Assembly: GCA_034004685.1 (NCBI GenBank)
Contig: JAVEWG010000069.1
Coordinates: forward strand, 1-9,416
Source: JAEUNX01 sp034004685
GTDB taxonomy: Bacteria; Pseudomonadota; Gammaproteobacteria; Burkholderiales; Rhodocyclaceae
Length of the DNA stretch: 9,416 bases
Reading direction: 5' to 3'
Positions 1-6,776 of this stretch are shown one piece after another. The position numbers were made by a program, and so were the translations under genes. The number at the start of each line of letters is the position of its first letter. Position 1 is the stretch's first letter. The notes under the pieces are model-generated. The model was not told the DNA's origin, made no database searches, and was given only the letters and a program-made list of their open reading frames with translations.

Positions 1-965
1 GCGTGGATGACGGCGGAAAGGGGGTTGCGGATCTCATGGGCCATGCTGGCGGTGAGCCGGCCCAGGGCCGCCAGCTTGACCTGCTGGGTCTGGCGCTGGA
101 TTTCCTCGAAGTCCTCAAGATACACCAAGGTATCGCCCCCGTCCCCTGCCCCCAGGGCCCGGCAGCGCAACAGGCGGCCGGACTGAACCCACACCTGCTG
201 GGCGCCTGCGGCGCTGGACGCCCGCACCCCCTCGGCCAATTCGGGCGCCAGTTGGTCCAGACGCGCCCCGACCGCCAGGGGGCGTTCCAGCAGGTGCTGG
301 GCCTGGGGGTTGCTCTGGCGAATGACGCCCGCGGAGTCCAGGACCACCACGCCGTCATTCATGTCACGAATGATCCGCTCGTTGACCGCCTGCTGCTTGG
401 CCAGGGCCAGGCCCCGCTCGGCGGCCAGGGATTCGTTGGACAGGGCGCGTACCGCCAGCAGCCGGCCGGCCAGGGCCACGCTGAAAAACCCGATGCAGAC
501 CACCCCCACGGCAAAAAAATCCACCGCCAGGCGCCCGTCCACCAGACGCCAGCCGTTTTCCACCAGCACCGCCAGGGTCGCGGCGGCGGCGTAGAAAAGC
601 ACCATCCGCCCTTCCCCCACCAGACCCGCGCCAGCCACGGCCACCAGCATCAGGACCGGCAAGCCACTGCGATAGCCGCCGCTGGTGGCCATCAGCAAGG
701 TCAGGAACAGGATGTCCAGCAGGACCTGGAGGGTGATCAGCCGATCCAGGCCGATCCTTCTTGCCGCATCGGGAAATCCCAAGGCCAGCACCGTGGCCAG
801 ATAACCAAAGGAAAACCAGACGTACAAGGCGGGGGCTTCGCTGCCCAGATTCAGGCGCCGGCCAAACACCACGAATATGGCAGCCGCCACCAGCCGGAAG
901 AGATTCAAGAACCGCAGGGAGTTACGCCGAACACGATCAGCGTCGAAGCCCGGAGCCCCCTCCAT
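1..965 (-). CDS. pilS: PilS-like membrane sensor histidine kinase, N-terminal 321 residues (3' end off the left edge)
   Basis: Predicted inner-membrane sensor kinase of the PilS/PilR two-component system, which in the known family controls type IV pilin transcription. My translation of the minus strand shows about five to six hydrophobic segments in residues 17-190, including a stretch near residues 80-105 that ends in an ATSGG motif typical of PilS. A PAS-like region at about 210-290 contains MNDGVVVLDSAG. The dimerisation/phosphoacceptor box LTASMAHEIRNPLS follows, with the phospho-accepting His at residue 310. The ATP-binding domain and stop codon lie outside the window, as would a pilR partner. 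The ATG at 965 is the first start after the upstream gene's stop, 5 bp away, so the two are probably cotranscribed and translationally coupled; I see no good Shine-Dalgarno sequence. PilS identity rests on the N-terminal membrane pattern and the neighbouring PP0621-like gene. A related membrane kinase such as a NtrB/AtoS-type protein is the alternative. Confidence 0.85.
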   Translation of the reverse strand, partial: MEGAPGFDADRVRRNSLRFLNLFRLVAAAIFVVFGRRLNLGSEAPALYVWFSFGYLATVLALGFPDAARRIGLDRLITLQVLLDILFLTLLMATSGGYRSGLPVLMLVAVAGAGLVGEGRMVLFYAAAATLAVLVENGWRLVDGRLAVDFFAVGVVCIGFFSVALAGRLLAVRALSNESLAAERGLALAKQQAVNERIIRDMNDGVVVLDSAGVIRQSNPQAQHLLERPLAVGARLDQLAPELAEGVRASSAAGAQQVWVQSGRLLRCRALGAGDGGDTLVYLEDFEEIQRQTQQVKLAALGRLTASMAHEIRNPLSAVIH

Positions 966-970
966 GGCAG

Positions 971-1207
971 TCAGGCCAGCCCTCGATGGATCCGCTGGTG
1001 GGCTTCACAGCAGAAAAACCGCCCGTCGGCCTCCAGGGCCTCGCCTTCCGGCACATGCAACCCGCACTGGGCGCAGGCCACCATGCGCTCCACCTTGCCC
1101 GCCCCCGCCGCGGCCGAATCACGGGGCGCCGGCGTGGACGGCCGCAGGGAGCGCCGCACCAGGTAGATGGCGATCAGGATCAAAATGAATAAAAGGAGCT
1201 TGCTCAC
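971..1207 (-). CDS. PP0621-like small membrane-anchored protein with Cys-rich zinc-ribbon-like tail
   Basis: A 78-residue protein. One N-terminal membrane helix (residues 3-17, LLLFILILIAIYLV) is followed by basic residues RR, a Pro/Ala/Ser linker (about 20-38), and a compact C-terminal domain with CAQC (Cys45 and Cys48) and FFCCEAHQRIH (Cys66, Cys67, His70, His74). The CxxC plus CC/H layout is what a small zinc-binding fold would show, and I infer metal binding from it. The frame is open further upstream, but the GTG at 1207 puts the membrane helix at the very N-terminus, as in the PP0621 family; upstream in-frame sequence is Pro/Arg-rich and lies partly inside the neighbouring aminotransferase gene. 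The stop is 5 bp before the pilS-like start, suggesting a shared mRNA. Its function is unknown. A role with the adjacent kinase is only inference from position. Confidence 0.82.
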   Translation of the reverse strand: MSKLLLFILILIAIYLVRRSLRPSTPAPRDSAAAGAGKVERMVACAQCGLHVPEGEALEADGRFFCCEAHQRIHRGLA

Positions 1208-1238
1208 CGGGGCGCGATCCCGTCGGAAAGGAGGAAAA

Positions 1239-1247
1239 AGTCTAGCA
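1239..1247 (-). promoter_or_regulatory. Possible extended -10 element for the PP0621-like/pilS-like pair
   Basis: The minus strand reads TGCTAGACT in the 52-bp gap between the aminotransferase stop and the GTG at 1207. TGC plus a hexamer matching TATAAT at 4 of 6 positions resembles an extended -10 box. No -35 match is present 17 bp upstream. The same bases can be read as the foot of a weak terminator: GTCT and AGAC flank a GC-rich stretch and a run of five T follows. Both readings are weak, and read-through from the aminotransferase is also possible. Confidence 0.25.
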
Positions 1248-1259
1248 TGGCCCCGGCCC

Positions 1260-2417
1260 TCAGACCCGGGCCAGGCGCTCGCCGGCGGCGGCCAGGGTGG
1301 CCTCGCTCTTGGCAAAGCAGAAGCGAATCACCCGATCATCCCGACCATCGGCAAAGAAGGCCGAAACGGGAATCGCCGCGACCCCGGCCTCCCGGGTCAA
1401 ACGCTCGGCGAAGGGCACGTCCGGCTCATCGGAGATCCGGTCATAGCGGGCCAGCTGGAAGTAGGTGCCGGCGCAGGGCAGCAACTCGAAGCGGCTCATG
1501 GCCAAGGCATCCCGGAAGAAGTCCCGCTTGCCCTGGTAGAAGGCCGCCAAGCCCAGATGCCGGTCTGGATCGGCCATGTAATCCGCCAGGGCGTGTTGCA
1601 TCGGGGTATTCACGGCAAACACGTTGAACTGGTGCACCTTGCGGAACTCCGCCATCAGCGCCCGGGGGCCGGCTACAAAGCCCACCTTCCAGCCGGTGAT
1701 GTGGTAAGTCTTGCCAAAGCTGGAAACCATCAGGCTGCGCTCGGCCAGCCCCGGGTAGCGGGCCACGCTCTCGTGGCGGCGGCCGTCGAAGACAATGTGC
1801 TCATAGACCTCGTCGGCCACCACCACGATATCCGTGCCCCGCACCAGTCGCTCCAAGGCCGCCATGTCCGTCGCCGACCACACCGCGCCAGTGGGGTTGT
1901 GGGGGCTGTTGATCATGATCAGGCGGGTACGGGGGCTCAGCATGGCGGCCACGGCGGCCCAGTCCGGCCGGTAATCCGGCGCCGCCAGCCTGACCCGGCG
2001 CACCACGCCCCCTTGCAGCGCCACGGCGGGCGCATAAGAGTCATAGACCGGCTCGAAAACGATCACCTCATCCCCCGGATGGACCAGGGCCGCCACGGCC
2101 GTAAATAGCGCCTGGGTGGCGCCGGCGGTGACGGTGATCTCGGTTTCCGGATCAAAAACAGTGCCGTAAAGATCTGCGACTTTGGCGGCGATGGCCTCCC
2201 GCAGCGCCGCCACCCCGGCCATGGGGGCGTACTGGTTGCAGCCCGCCGCCATGGCGCGGGCGACAGCCTCGAAGAGGGCGGCCTCGGCCTGGAAATCCGG
2301 AAAACCCTGGGACAGGTTGATGGCCCCCGACTCCTGGGCCAGGCGGGACATCACCGTGAAGATGGTGGTGCCCACCCCAGGCAGGCGGGAGGACAGGGCG
2401 GCGGGAAAATGGGGCAT
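1260..2417 (-). CDS. ybdL: PLP-dependent methionine aminotransferase, YbdL type
   Basis: Cytoplasmic class I aminotransferase of fold type I, 385 residues, almost the same length as E. coli YbdL (386). The YbdL family transfers the amino group of methionine and some aromatic amino acids or His to 2-oxo acids. Visible hallmarks are the GTTIFT.MS.LA start (residues 16-27), INLSQGFPDF (33-42), NQYAPM.G (61-68), TVTAGATQAL (95-104), the PLP-contact motif NSPHNPTG (170-177, with Asn174), ADEVYEHI (201-208, with Asp202), the PLP-binding Lys236 in SSFGKTYHITGWKVG, and a C-terminal Arg365 in IRFCFAK for the substrate carboxylate. All catalytic residues are present. The ATG at 2417 is preferred over an in-frame ATG at 2459: it aligns with the family N-terminus and has an AGAAGG ribosome-binding site about 9 bases upstream. 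It lies between hemY and the PP0621-like gene and has its own 223-bp leader region, so it need not be part of the hem transcript. Exact substrate range is inferred from family. Confidence 0.92.
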   Translation of the reverse strand: MPHFPAALSSRLPGVGTTIFTVMSRLAQESGAINLSQGFPDFQAEAALFEAVARAMAAGCNQYAPMAGVAALREAIAAKVADLYGTVFDPETEITVTAGATQALFTAVAALVHPGDEVIVFEPVYDSYAPAVALQGGVVRRVRLAAPDYRPDWAAVAAMLSPRTRLIMINSPHNPTGAVWSATDMAALERLVRGTDIVVVADEVYEHIVFDGRRHESVARYPGLAERSLMVSSFGKTYHITGWKVGFVAGPRALMAEFRKVHQFNVFAVNTPMQHALADYMADPDRHLGLAAFYQGKRDFFRDALAMSRFELLPCAGTYFQLARYDRISDEPDVPFAERLTREAGVAAIPVSAFFADGRDDRVIRFCFAKSEATLAAAGERLARV

Positions 2418-2487
2418 GGGCGGGGCCTTCTGAGAACAGTGGGAGGGCTGCTTGCGCACCCGACATCACAGAGGGGGACGGGTAGCG

Positions 2488-2546
2488 GTAGGGCGAGGGC
2501 TTCAGCCCGCCAGGCACAACCTGTCCCTGGTCGGCTGAAGTCGACC
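2488..2546. repeat. Pair of inverted REP-like hairpins (BIME-like)
   Basis: Two short hairpins face each other in the hemY-ybdL intergenic region. The first (2492-2511) has stem GGGCT/AGCCC at 2497-2508, lengthened by GGC/GCC across a two-base bulge, and is directly preceded by GTAG (2488-2491). The second (2529-2546) has an 8-bp stem GGTCGGCT/AGTCGACC with one G-T pair. CTTCAGCC at 2500-2507 is exactly inverted as GGCTGAAG at 2533-2540, and a CAGG/CCTG stem (2511-2514 with 2520-2523) sits between them. A GTAG head before an imperfect palindrome is the known signature of REP sequences mobilised by RAYT transposases. Only this copy is visible, so repeat status is inference. Confidence 0.5.
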
Positions 2547-2583
2547 CCGCCGGTGGCGGCAATTGGCACGCATCACGCCCGCC

Positions 2584-2644
2584 CTAGTGGTCGGTTGACC
2601 CTGGATCCCGGGAATCGCCCGAATCCAAGGTCAACAGACCCTAG
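2584..2644. repeat. 61-bp imperfect palindrome overlapping the hemY stop codon
   Basis: Nearly symmetrical inverted repeat. In order outward to inward the arms are CTAG (2584-2587 with 2641-2644), GGTC with GACC, GTTGACC with GGTCAAC, TGGAT with ATCCA, and CGGG (2609-2612) with CCCG (2618-2621), closing on the loop AATCG. Single-base bulges or mismatches separate the blocks. The outermost arm includes the hemY TAG stop codon, and the hairpin then occupies the first bases after hemY in transcription order. No T-run follows on the minus strand, so it is not a standard intrinsic terminator; mRNA 3'-end protection, Rho-associated termination or a mobile inverted repeat are possible. The symmetry is seen directly; the role is inferred. 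Confidence 0.75.
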
Positions 2645-3822
2645 CCCCCGGCCGCCATTTCCGCCGCTGCCCGGTAGTGCGCCTGGGCTTGCTCCGGGCG
2701 TTCCAGGCGGTCCGCCAGCTGGGCCAGGGCCAAGTGGGTTTCGATGCTGGGGGCCAGGCTGAGGGAAGCCTCCAGGTAGCTTTGGGCCTTACCCCACAGC
2801 TGGTTCTGGAAACACAACCGTCCCAGGGCGAACAGCAGGCCTTCATCCCGGGGGTGCCGGGTCAGCCAGCGCTCCGCCCGGGCCAGGCAGGCCACCGGCT
2901 CATCCTCGCCGCACACCCCGTAGAGGCGGGCCAGGGCGCCATCCCAGTCCCGTTCCAGCAAATCCTCAAGGGCCTGCCGGGCAAGCCCGCCCTGACCGCC
3001 GGCCCGCAGCAGGGGCACGGCTTTTTCCACGAAATGCCGGTCCTTCAATTCCTCGGAGGGCAACTGCTTCCAGTAGCGGGCCAGTCCCTGGGGATCATGG
3101 TCGTGGCGGCGCAACCATGCCAGATGGGCTCGGCGGATCAGGGGCCCAGCCTGCTCGGGGGACAGGGCGCGGTGCTTGCGCAACTGGCGGGCCATGCGCA
3201 ACACCGTGTCCCATTCGCCCCGGGCCAGGGCCACCCGCAAGGACAGGCGCAGAGCCGCGATATGGCGCTGGCCGCCGGTCAGCTGGAGGGCTTCCAGGCT
3301 CGCCGCCGCCTCGTCGAAACGCCGCCCCTCCAGGGCCAGTCCTGCCTCGGTCATGAGGCGCGCCACCCGGATTTCGTCCCCCACTTCGACCGCCCGGCCC
3401 AGCCAGATCCGGTAACGCTGCATGTCCCCCATGGCATGGGCGCAGCGGGCCGCCAGCAAAACCGCCACCCCCGGGCCATCGCCCCCCTGGAAGGCCGCCT
3501 CGGCCAGCTTGAGGGCATGGCCGTAGCGCCCCTCGACGTAGGCCAGCATGGCATCCCGCAGGGCGCGCTCCCCCCGCTCTTGCTTGCGCCGGGCCCGGTA
3601 GGCCACCACGCGCCTGGGCAGCGCCGCCGTGCCCCCCAGCAGGCGCAGCAGGAAATAGGCCACGGTAAAGCCGCTGGCCAGCAGAAATATCACTAAATTG
3701 AGGGACAACTGGACCCGATAGGGCGGCACCACCAGCAGCACGTAGCCAGTGTTGAGCCCCGCCACCAGGGCCACCCCCACCGCCAGGGCAAACAGGCCGA
3801 TCAGCCAGAGCAGATTGCGCAT
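2641..3822 (-). CDS. hemY: HemY, inner-membrane TPR protein of the heme operon
   Basis: HemY of the proteobacterial hemCDXY cluster, 393 residues (E. coli about 398). It is not the protoporphyrinogen oxidase that bears the same name in Gram-positive bacteria. Two N-terminal membrane helices (residues 3-23 and about 41-63) flank the family-typical GYVLLVVPPYRVQLSLN (26-42). A basic stretch RRVVAYRARRKQERGERALRDAMLAYVEGRY (70-100) leads into a long alpha-helical TPR region to the C-terminus, with repeat-like pieces such as LLFALGRLCFQNQLWGKAQSYLEASLSLAP near 330-360. The proposed role is as a scaffold or regulator in the protoporphyrin pathway; the biochemical activity is not settled. The ATG is 9 bp after the hemX TAA, and an AAGGG ribosome-binding site overlaps that stop codon, so coupling with hemX is likely. 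The TAG stop lies within the arm of the palindrome at 2584-2644. Confidence 0.93.
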   Translation of the reverse strand: MRNLLWLIGLFALAVGVALVAGLNTGYVLLVVPPYRVQLSLNLVIFLLASGFTVAYFLLRLLGGTAALPRRVVAYRARRKQERGERALRDAMLAYVEGRYGHALKLAEAAFQGGDGPGVAVLLAARCAHAMGDMQRYRIWLGRAVEVGDEIRVARLMTEAGLALEGRRFDEAAASLEALQLTGGQRHIAALRLSLRVALARGEWDTVLRMARQLRKHRALSPEQAGPLIRRAHLAWLRRHDHDPQGLARYWKQLPSEELKDRHFVEKAVPLLRAGGQGGLARQALEDLLERDWDGALARLYGVCGEDEPVACLARAERWLTRHPRDEGLLFALGRLCFQNQLWGKAQSYLEASLSLAPSIETHLALAQLADRLERPEQAQAHYRAAAEMAAGG

Positions 3823-3831
3823 GGCCGGCCC

Positions 3832-4920
3832 TTAGCGCACAGTCGTCGGCCGACGGGGCAGGGCCACCGGCTGGCGGTTCTGGAGGGCCCCCAGGGCCAC
3901 CAGGCTATCGTTGATGGCGGGTTGCTCCTTGGGGATCTTTACCGCGGTCAGGTCCTGCAGGTCCTTCACGGCGGCCTGGACCGCCGGCTGGCGCAGATCG
4001 AAGTAACGCTCCGTCCAGGATGCCGCCTGGCGCAGATCCTCGCTGAAGGCCCGCCCATCCCGGGACAACAGCCCCAACCGGGCCGAGAGCAGCCGGATCT
4101 TGAGGTTCTCCCGCAGATAAGCGCCCTGGGTCGGGGCCAGCAGGGCGGGCTCCACCGTATCCAGGCGCTCCACCCGCACCAACCCACGGAACTCCCGCCA
4201 CAGCTCGCGCCCCAGGTCCACCAGGAAGTTCACCGGCGAGCGCTCGGCCGGCGGCGCCTCCGCCGTCTTGGCCTGGGCTTCCCCGGCAAAGGCCAGGGGC
4301 AAGTCATCCACCGCCCCCTGAAGAAGCTCCAGCTTGATGGTAAGCCCGGCCACATCCAGGGCCGGCACCGCGCGCAAGCGTTCGATGTCGCTGGCCAAGG
4401 CCCGGCGCAGGGGCTGGAGGCGAGCCTGATCCACCAGGGCCAGGCGGTTTTCCGCCCCCTGCAGGGCGATCAGGGCGGCCTCCACGTTGCCCGCCAGCTG
4501 GAGTTGCTGGCTGGCCAGGATCACCGCCTGTTCCACCTCCGCCAGAACCCGGTCGTCCCGGGAGCGGGAATATTCCTGGTAAAGGGCTTCCAGGGCTGCC
4601 GCCTGGCCTTCGGAATTGGCCAGCCGCTCTTCGATTGCCCCCACCTTGGATTGGAGGGCCGCCAGGCCCTCCTGGCCCTGGCGGGCCACGCCCCGCGCTT
4701 CCTTGGCCACCGTGTCGCCCTCGGCCAGGCGCTGGGCCAGCTCCTGGCGCAGATCAGCCACCCGGCCGCGCATCTCGAACCACTGCCAGGCCAGGACGGC
4801 CGAGGCGGCCAGGGCCACCGCCGCCAGGGTCAGGGCCAGGCCGCCTCCGGCCCGGGTTGAAGATCCCGCCGGAGTAACCGGGGTGGGCTGTGTTTCAGGC
4901 ACGTTGATTTCCTCGTTCAT
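3832..4920 (-). CDS. hemX: HemX, membrane-anchored protein of the heme operon
   Basis: HemX family protein, 362 residues (E. coli about 393). Databases often label it uroporphyrinogen-III C-methyltransferase, but no methyltransferase nucleotide-binding motif is visible, so that label is doubtful. Layout: short Pro/Thr-rich cytoplasmic N-terminus (residues 1-25), one membrane helix (about 27-46, Ala/Leu-rich ending WQWFEM), a charged heptad-like coiled coil (about 50-115), then a helical domain with the family-typical LAEVEQAVILASQQLQLAGNVEAALIALQGAENRL (near 125-160) and a C-terminal part with YLRENLKIRLLSARLGLLSRD (near 265-285). Most of the protein should lie in the periplasm. The ATG shares an ATGA overlap with the hemD TGA, a clear sign of translational coupling, and hemY begins 9 bp after its stop. 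Its likely role is support or regulation of tetrapyrrole flux at the membrane; the mechanism is unknown. Confidence 0.92.
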   Translation of the reverse strand: MNEEINVPETQPTPVTPAGSSTRAGGGLALTLAAVALAASAVLAWQWFEMRGRVADLRQELAQRLAEGDTVAKEARGVARQGQEGLAALQSKVGAIEERLANSEGQAAALEALYQEYSRSRDDRVLAEVEQAVILASQQLQLAGNVEAALIALQGAENRLALVDQARLQPLRRALASDIERLRAVPALDVAGLTIKLELLQGAVDDLPLAFAGEAQAKTAEAPPAERSPVNFLVDLGRELWREFRGLVRVERLDTVEPALLAPTQGAYLRENLKIRLLSARLGLLSRDGRAFSEDLRQAASWTERYFDLRQPAVQAAVKDLQDLTAVKIPKEQPAINDSLVALGALQNRQPVALPRRPTTVR

Positions 4921-5720
4921 CCTGGAATCTTAACCGAGGGTGGGTTCCAATGGGTCGCCAGGGCGGCCATCACGCCGGCATCTCCCGGACCGGTCAGCAC
5001 CACCGGCCCCAGCCCGGCCTGGCGGACGGCCTCGGCGATACGGGGGTGGGGCACGAATACCGGCACCCCGGCCAGATCCCGCCGCCCCGCCGCCCCCACC
5101 ATGGCCAGCAGGTTGCCCACCCCCTCGGAACTGGTGAGCACCAAGGCGTCGAGCCGCCCCTGCCGGGCCGCCGCCAGGAGCTGCGACGGGTCGGCGGCGG
5201 GAATCCGGCGCTGGTAGCACGTCACGTAGCGCACCTGGGCACCCCGCTGAAGGAGGGTCTCCCCCAGCAGATCCCGCCCCCCGTCGCCCCGGAAGATCAC
5301 CACTTCCCGGCCCGCCACTGCCTCGGGCTGGAACTCGGGCAGGGCCAACACCGCTTCGGAATCGAAGCCGCTGGCAGGCGCCACCACCTCATGGAAACCC
5401 GCCCGGGCCAGGGCCGCCTCGCTCCCCTTGCCCACGGTGGATAACACCAGGGCCGGTGGCCAGGCGCGCCGGGGCAGGATGTAGCCCAGGGCCTGCTCCA
5501 CCGCGTTGGGGCTGACGAAGAAGGCCAGCTGGAAACGCTCCAGTTCCGCCGTGGCGGCGGCCAGCTCTACCGGGTCGCTCACCGGAGCGATTTCGATCAC
5601 CGGGAAGACCAGGGCCTCGCCCCCCGCCGCCGCGATGGCCCGGGCCAGGCTGGCGGCCTGACCGGCGGGACGGGTCACCACGATGCGGCGGCCCGCCAGG
5701 GGAAGCGCAGCCCCGGCCAT
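4917..5720 (-). CDS. hemD: Uroporphyrinogen-III synthase
   Basis: Cytoplasmic enzyme that closes hydroxymethylbilane to uroporphyrinogen III while inverting ring D, acting directly after HemC. The protein is 267 residues (E. coli 246). Two alternating alpha/beta domains are readable. The N-terminus GRRIVVTRPAGQAASLARAIAAAG (10-33) is typical, as are VFPVIEI (38-44) and FFVSPNAVEQAL (67-78). Later motifs are STVGKGSEAAL (94-104), YVTCYQRR (165-172), LVLTSSEGVGNLL (193-205) and PVFVPHPRIAEAVRQAG (220-236). The family has few strictly conserved residues, and these blocks are the usual ones. The frame is open well upstream through hemC, so the start matters: the ATG at 5720 lies 10 bp after the hemC stop with an AGGG 8 bases upstream and gives a normal N-terminus. 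The stop overlaps the hemX start by 4 bp. Confidence 0.95.
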   Translation of the reverse strand: MAGAALPLAGRRIVVTRPAGQAASLARAIAAAGGEALVFPVIEIAPVSDPVELAAATAELERFQLAFFVSPNAVEQALGYILPRRAWPPALVLSTVGKGSEAALARAGFHEVVAPASGFDSEAVLALPEFQPEAVAGREVVIFRGDGGRDLLGETLLQRGAQVRYVTCYQRRIPAADPSQLLAAARQGRLDALVLTSSEGVGNLLAMVGAAGRRDLAGVPVFVPHPRIAEAVRQAGLGPVVLTGPGDAGVMAALATHWNPPSVKIPG

Positions 5721-5730
5721 GGGCAAAGCC

Positions 5731-6678
5731 CTAGGGCAGCTCGGCCAGGATGGCCTCGGCCCCCTGGCTGCGCAGATCCTCCACCAGGGCCAGGCCCAGG
5801 GCCTCGGGATCGGCCGGGCTGCCCCGCAGCTCGGCGCTGGCCACCCGGCTGCCGTCGGGCAGGGCCACGAAGGCCCGCAGCCACAGTTCATCGCCCTGGA
5901 CCACACCGTAGGCGCCCAGGGGCACTTCGCAGCTCCCCGCCAGGGCCCGGGACACTGCCCGCTCGGCCCGCACGCAGGCGGCGGTGGCGGGGTCATGGAG
6001 GGGCGCCAGCCAGCGGGCCACCTCCGGCCGGCTGGCCAGGGCCTCGATGCCCAGGGCGCCCTGGCCGGCGGCGGGCAGGGATTCCTCGGCGGGCAGCACG
6101 CCCCGGACCCGCGCCTTCAAGCCCAGGCGGATCAGCCCGGCGGCGGCCAGGATGATGGCGTCGTACTGGCCCTCGTCGAGCTTGCGCAGGCGGGTATCCA
6201 GGTTGCCCCGCAGGCTGCTCACCGCCAGGTAGGGGTGGCGGGCGTGGAGCTGGGATTCCCGGCGCAGGCTGGAGGTGCCCACCACCGCCCCGGGGGGCAG
6301 ATCCGCCAGGCTGTCATAGCGATTGGAGACGAAGGCATCCAGGGGCACTTCCCGCTCGGAGATGCAGGCCAGGGTGAATTCATCCCCCAAGACCATGGGC
6401 ACGTCCTTCATGGAATGGACGGCGATGTCCGCCCGGCCGTCCAGGAGGGCGGTTTCCAGCTCCTTCACGAACAGGCCCTTGCCCCCCACCTTGGCCAGGG
6501 GCCGGTCCAGAATCTGGTCACCCCGGGTGGTCATGCCCAGCAGTTCCACCGAGCAGGCCGGATACAGGGCTTCCAGGCGCGCCTTGACGTGCTCCGCCTG
6601 CCATAGGGCCAACCGGCTTTCCCGGGTGGCGATGACGATGCGCTGGGGGGGGAGGAACTCCGGGGCGGACGCATTCAC
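5731..6678 (-). CDS. hemC: Porphobilinogen deaminase (hydroxymethylbilane synthase), GTG start
   Basis: Cytoplasmic enzyme that joins four porphobilinogens into hydroxymethylbilane on a covalently bound dipyrromethane primer. It is 315 residues (E. coli 313). Visible motifs are RIVIATRESRLALWQAEHVK (13-32), GDQILDRPLAKVGGKGLFVKELE (53-75), AVHSMKDVP (86-94) with the catalytic Asp92, VVGTSSLRRESQL (132-144) with the basic residues that hold the growing chain, RGNLDTRLRKL (157-167), AAAGLIRLG (178-186), LPAAGQGALGIE (201-212) and LAGSCEVPLGAY (246-257), where Cys250 carries the cofactor. No ATG fits: the frame stays open upstream for about 2.1 kb across the divergent genes, with its first ATG at 8793. 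The GTG at 6678 gives a family-length protein and has AGAGAG about 10 bases upstream. It is the first gene of hemCDXY and is 10 bp from hemD. Confidence 0.95.
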   Translation of the reverse strand: MNASAPEFLPPQRIVIATRESRLALWQAEHVKARLEALYPACSVELLGMTTRGDQILDRPLAKVGGKGLFVKELETALLDGRADIAVHSMKDVPMVLGDEFTLACISEREVPLDAFVSNRYDSLADLPPGAVVGTSSLRRESQLHARHPYLAVSSLRGNLDTRLRKLDEGQYDAIILAAAGLIRLGLKARVRGVLPAEESLPAAGQGALGIEALASRPEVARWLAPLHDPATAACVRAERAVSRALAGSCEVPLGAYGVVQGDELWLRAFVALPDGSRVASAELRGSPADPEALGLALVEDLRSQGAEAILAELP

Positions 6679-6776
6679 GATTCGAAGACTCTCTTTCTGG
6701 GCGACGAAACACCGGCGCCAGCTGCTCGGGCAGAAGGGCTCGGAGGAGCCACGCCAGCGGTACAAGATGGGCCGGG

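Noticed and set aside
3..1166. Plus-strand 387-residue open frame across the PilS-like and PP0621-like genes
   Set aside because: Pro/Gln/His/Arg-rich composition with no recognisable domain; the opposite strand encodes clear membrane helices, the kinase H-box and the Cys cluster.
1238..1265. Intrinsic terminator after the aminotransferase
   Set aside because: GTCT/AGAC plus five T is present, but the inner stem is short and asymmetrical, so I could not support it as a terminator; it is mentioned only with the promoter candidate.
1167..2108. Plus-strand 313-residue open frame opposite the aminotransferase
   Set aside because: It is the reverse shadow of a gene with all catalytic motifs of YbdL; composition is Gly/His/Gln-rich and no family is recognised.
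2418..2459. Upstream in-frame ATG at 2459 as the start of the aminotransferase
   Set aside because: It would add 14 residues unlike the family N-terminus; the ATG at 2417 has the better ribosome-binding site and family alignment.
2589..2640. Short insertion sequence or MITE ends at the palindrome
   Set aside because: No transposase, no flanking target duplication beyond the CTAG arms, and only 61 bp in length; treated as a palindrome of unknown role.
2677..3696. Plus-strand 339-residue open frame opposite hemY
   Set aside because: Low-information Gln/Gly/Pro composition, no ribosome-binding site, fully explained by codon bias of hemY on the other strand.
3922..4860. Plus-strand 312-residue open frame opposite hemX
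   Set aside because: Same shadow pattern; the minus strand has a coherent HemX protein coupled to hemD.
5721..5996. Upstream extension of hemD to an ATG at 5996
   Set aside because: The extra 92 residues overlap the hemC C-terminus out of frame and are Pro/Cys/Trp-rich; the ATG at 5720 gives the normal HemD N-terminus.
5683..6606. Plus-strand 307-residue open frame opposite hemC
   Set aside because: Antisense to a porphobilinogen deaminase with intact Asp92 and Cys250; no family resemblance in the plus frame.
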